Below, in pieces: positions 62,201 through 64,000 of a stretch of DNA of 64,000 nucleotides (the first letter of the stretch is position 1; the number at the start of each line of letters is the position of its first letter). The notes below the pieces were generated by a model. The model was not told the DNA's origin and did no database searches. It saw nothing but the letters and a program-made list of their open reading frames with translations. The translations under genes and the position numbers were made by a program. Source of the stretch: CAYOZN01 sp964408455 (lineage in GTDB: Bacteria > Planctomycetota > Phycisphaerae > UBA1845 > UTPLA1); NCBI GenBank assembly GCA_964408455.1, contig CAYOZN010000030.1, positions 3,542-67,541 on the forward strand. Direction: 5' to 3'.

Positions 62201-64000
62201 GCCCGATGCATTGATCGTCGTGAATGGCCTTGAACTGGCGGATTCGCCCACCGTGTTCCGCACAAATGTCCGCGGCACTGGCGACATGCTGATCGCGGCG
62301 ACGCAAACGCTCGAAGTACTCGCAGGTTCCGAGATTGACCTTTCCGATATGGAACCCGGCGCCAGTTGCGCCGATCCGGCTCAGTCGGGCGCATGGGGCA
62401 CCATACACGTCGATGGCCTTCTGTTGGTGCGCGACAGCACCATCATGAACACCAATGTCCGCGTCCGGCTGGGCTCTCTGGAGGGCGTGACCAGTATCTT
62501 GAATAACGATTGCAGCCTGTTGAATTCTGTTTCCGGCGGCAATTCGAGCCCCGCCTTCGGCGGTGAGTTCTTCGTCGCGGGCACATCCGTCGTGCAATGC
62601 AACGTGATTGAATCGGATGGCGATCGATACCTTGATCTCGATCCCGATCCGGCCGCAGCCCCGCGGCCAACGATCGGCCAGGGCGCAACCGCCAACAAGT
62701 TCACCGTTCGCATTCGCCAGGGCGGCGGACAAGACCAGGGAGAACTGCTCGAACTGCGAAGCAAGGACCACGACCTGAATGCCGTCGGACTCGGCGCATC
62801 CGGTGCGTGGCATCTGCCGGCCAGCCTCGGCGATGGCGAGCCGAGCGGCGGCGGCTATACGGATACCTGGGTGCTTGAAAAGCTCGAAATCGAGCCCGAT
62901 GCCAAGGTCAATCTCACCAATCGGCAGAACTTCGACTTCGTGCCCGACGATCCCGTGCCGGAGGCGATCTACGTGAAGACCCTCAAGCTGCATCCCGGCG
63001 CGGTCTTGAACACTGGTCTTCAGCGCCTGTACTACCAGAATCTCGTCGATGAGACCGATTCACCGCTTTTCGTCAATCCGAACGATCCACATGCGATGCT
63101 TGCCAATGGCAGCCGCATTGCCGATGTCCCGGTGCTCGGGTTCTCGCTCAAGATCATCGCCATGGAAGACCAGACCGAATTCGATGTGCGCGTGCGCAAG
63201 CGATTGCGCGATCCTGCCGATACCCAGCCGCTATTGCCGCCATTCCACGAAGGATCAATCGAGCGCGTCGCGTTCCCGCTGCCGGAGGTGCCCGGCAACC
63301 ATGCAATGCGGATTCAGACGCAGGGCGACGGCCAGCTTTCTGCCTCGAGCGTGGCGGCCCACGGCGCATTCGCCCGTGCCGGCGAAGACCGCGTCGATGT
63401 GCGCTTTTCCTACAAATTCTGCGGCCAGCCGACGGATGAACTGGTGGTGTATCTGTCCGACAGCAGCCAGGCCGGCGATCTGACGGCGCCGGACTGGCAG
63501 GACCATTTTATTGAACTGGCGCGCATATATCCGCCCGCTTCCGGCCCCGGCTCAATCGGCTCAAGCGAATTCCTGGAATTCAGCGGGAGTTTTTCGCGCG
63601 GCAATCTGAACTTCACGCGCGGCACCTACGTCGAGCTGGAACTGCGCGGCGAAAACGCCTGCATTCTCATCGACGAATGGGACCCGGTGACTTGCTCAAA
63701 CTGTGGATGTGGCAACTTCAGCGGCGACGGCGACTGCGGCGTTGACGAAATTGATTTTCATTACCTGGCAAGTGAACTGGGCATCGCGCGCGGTCCAGGC
63801 AACTGGTGTGCGGATGTCATGAATCCCGACAGCTACATCGACACGATCGACGTACTCGCGTTTGGTAGCCGACTTCACGATCCTGCTGCCCTGAACCTCT
63901 GCGGAGGAACAGGCGGTCCTCCCGGCGGTGCGATTTGCGCGGGCGATGGCTCGATCTGTGCCACCGACATGACAGGCAACTTTATTCTCGTCGGCAAGGA
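59226..64000 (+). CDS. Giant secreted beta-helix protein (partial, runs off the window)
   Basis: 1,591 codons are continuous from ATG 59226 to the window end; I read the frame through without a stop. The signal peptide ends TAHA (about 28). Then come a beta domain and a Calx-beta-like domain (IIAEGAAASVMVRLSANPG...LTATENDNE, about 230-335). The first right-handed beta-helix has SPLISRCTFAGNRAIGNGGAIFN-type rungs, with a PCIDAGDP...DIGADEF choice-of-anchor end. TSP3-like calcium loops (DADADALADAWELVF, DVDSDGLSNILEY) precede a second helix region. A dockerin-like stretch (NFSGDGDCGVDEIDFHYLASELG, DSYIDTIDVLAFGSRL) ends the visible part. It may be an adhesin or polysaccharide-binding protein. 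Confidence 0.85.
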   Translation, partial: MNSQVSARINRIALHSVCFLALMVATAHAEQIIITTTNSTDGLGANAAIGTAVYDNPEESGDFGLDFRPERKLVTEPFPLILTTRALMEFCLTQPGCPVQLPPFVQINSAVLSLYVVTPSSHPAALMHVTTIEEGILTQPDDYSEAAVQVASGITGAGLQGQTIDIDVTPQIVADLADGKTWCAFRLQLENEGATPPVLGVNISESEDLIDGTPPPALIIDFTFLTPTFIVSDASPIIAEGAAASVMVRLSANPGQIVNVDVAHIGGDTDISVHPDSAVLTFTPADFDQDQEVILQAAEDADYLPGIATIRISATGLSPIDLTATENDNEPAPPVIYVKSDAVGANDGSSWADAFNSLQDALLLAAASGGDVEQVWVASGTYMPAPPGGSRAASFVVPAGLELYGGFSGAETTLEDRDPAANVTILSGDLDGDDADLFLNMSDNSYHVLRIESGSPVLDGFVITGGNADGGIADNDGGGVRNAGSPLISRCTFAGNRAIGNGGAIFNAPGTHPVIRSSVFSRNLAQSPAVASGGGAIFNGQDCLAEIISCRFMGNSALIEGLGGAIFNRDCSPAVHNCLFIHNVTDDDGGAVANLAISQTRSPLFDHCTFLRNFAGSSGGGMWSTGNPIAIGIANSPIVTNSIFKGNCDTTGAFQDGQYYARAGTPVLNYCSIQGGWNGSGTGNTDADPRLTLDGRLKSGSPCIDAGDPAFVASPEAPQDIDGEGRIDAVRTDIGADEFIDADADALADAWELVFHGSLEASGSADDVDSDGLSNILEYEEYGSNPVSQPIYVDGVAGNDSWDGTLPAHDGLTSGPKLTIQPALDIAPSGATVLVAPGTYAGAGNSNLDLHRRNMVLRATGGPALTTIDCGSAGRVVQLESVVQTAPVLDGFTLTGGSADAGGALRLRLTGAVIRDCILDGNNASSTAGGLLAALSSMNLHHVTLADNTSPTYGAGVVERTDINLSSPLHIESGHMESLLTTWSGQGGIILGPDALIVVNGLELADSPTVFRTNVRGTGDMLIAATQTLEVLAGSEIDLSDMEPGASCADPAQSGAWGTIHVDGLLLVRDSTIMNTNVRVRLGSLEGVTSILNNDCSLLNSVSGGNSSPAFGGEFFVAGTSVVQCNVIESDGDRYLDLDPDPAAAPRPTIGQGATANKFTVRIRQGGGQDQGELLELRSKDHDLNAVGLGASGAWHLPASLGDGEPSGGGYTDTWVLEKLEIEPDAKVNLTNRQNFDFVPDDPVPEAIYVKTLKLHPGAVLNTGLQRLYYQNLVDETDSPLFVNPNDPHAMLANGSRIADVPVLGFSLKIIAMEDQTEFDVRVRKRLRDPADTQPLLPPFHEGSIERVAFPLPEVPGNHAMRIQTQGDGQLSASSVAAHGAFARAGEDRVDVRFSYKFCGQPTDELVVYLSDSSQAGDLTAPDWQDHFIELARIYPPASGPGSIGSSEFLEFSGSFSRGNLNFTRGTYVELELRGENACILIDEWDPVTCSNCGCGNFSGDGDCGVDEIDFHYLASELGIARGPGNWCADVMNPDSYIDTIDVLAFGSRLHDPAALNLCGGTGGPPGGAICAGDGSICATDMTGNFILVGK

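Overview
The window is about 64 kb of GC-rich bacterial chromosome, very probably from a member of the Planctomycetota, most likely the Phycisphaerae or a relative. This rests on protein content, not on a marker gene. The content includes dockerin-type calcium loops, thrombospondin type 3 repeats and two PEP-CTERM proteins. It also includes small zinc-ribbon proteins of the CGYDL...CPECG type, a membrane Ser/Thr kinase with a zinc-finger head, ECF sigma factors, prepilin-like proteins with an H...DG tail, and many lipoproteins. No rRNA, tRNA, CRISPR array, prophage or intact insertion sequence was found.

Layout. 1-2.5 kb: the end of a DUF4139-like gene, a zinc-ribbon membrane protein, a dockerin-type secreted protein and a protein with repeated CxxC pairs. 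2.4-5.9 kb: selB and selA for selenocysteine insertion. 6-11 kb: a TPR protein, a secreted three-domain protein (metal-binding ribbon, DJ-1/PfpI, intradiol-dioxygenase-like), small proteins and a haem-motif lipoprotein. 11-16.5 kb: a truncated REP-associated transposase, a glycogen debranching enzyme carrying REP-like palindromes inside its coding sequence, a zinc-ribbon membrane protein and a zinc alcohol dehydrogenase. 16.6-24.2 kb: envelope proteins, a methyltransferase with an apparently non-canonical start, and holA. 24.5-33.7 kb: a short-chain dehydrogenase with a FeoB-associated-like partner, DinB, membrane-anchored unknowns, fliM, a HEAT-like protein, fumC and a PEP-CTERM protein. 33.9-41 kb: a thrombospondin-3/dockerin lipoprotein, an ECF sigma/membrane partner pair, a coiled-coil protein, yjbQ and a frameshifted formylglycine-generating-enzyme-like gene.

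41-48 kb holds two tandem cysteine-rich secreted paralogs. Each is preceded by the same promoter-plus-hairpin element, which makes this the strongest candidate for an undescribed regulated surface system here. 48-52.3 kb is an alpha-glucan/glycolysis group: a PPi-type phosphofructokinase, a GH57 enzyme and a GT4 glycosyltransferase. 52.5-58.1 kb has a Nudix protein, a prepilin, a kinase with DFD in place of DFG, two tiny lipoproteins (one made of YYYDE repeats) and an ECF sigma factor. 58.5-64 kb has a PEP-CTERM C-type lectin and the first 1,591 codons of a giant beta-helix protein that runs off the window.

The genes combine housekeeping functions with a large secreted and surface repertoire. 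Two strong terminator-like hairpins (near 6.1 and 36.8 kb) have no gene in front of them on their strand and may mark small RNAs or attenuators.
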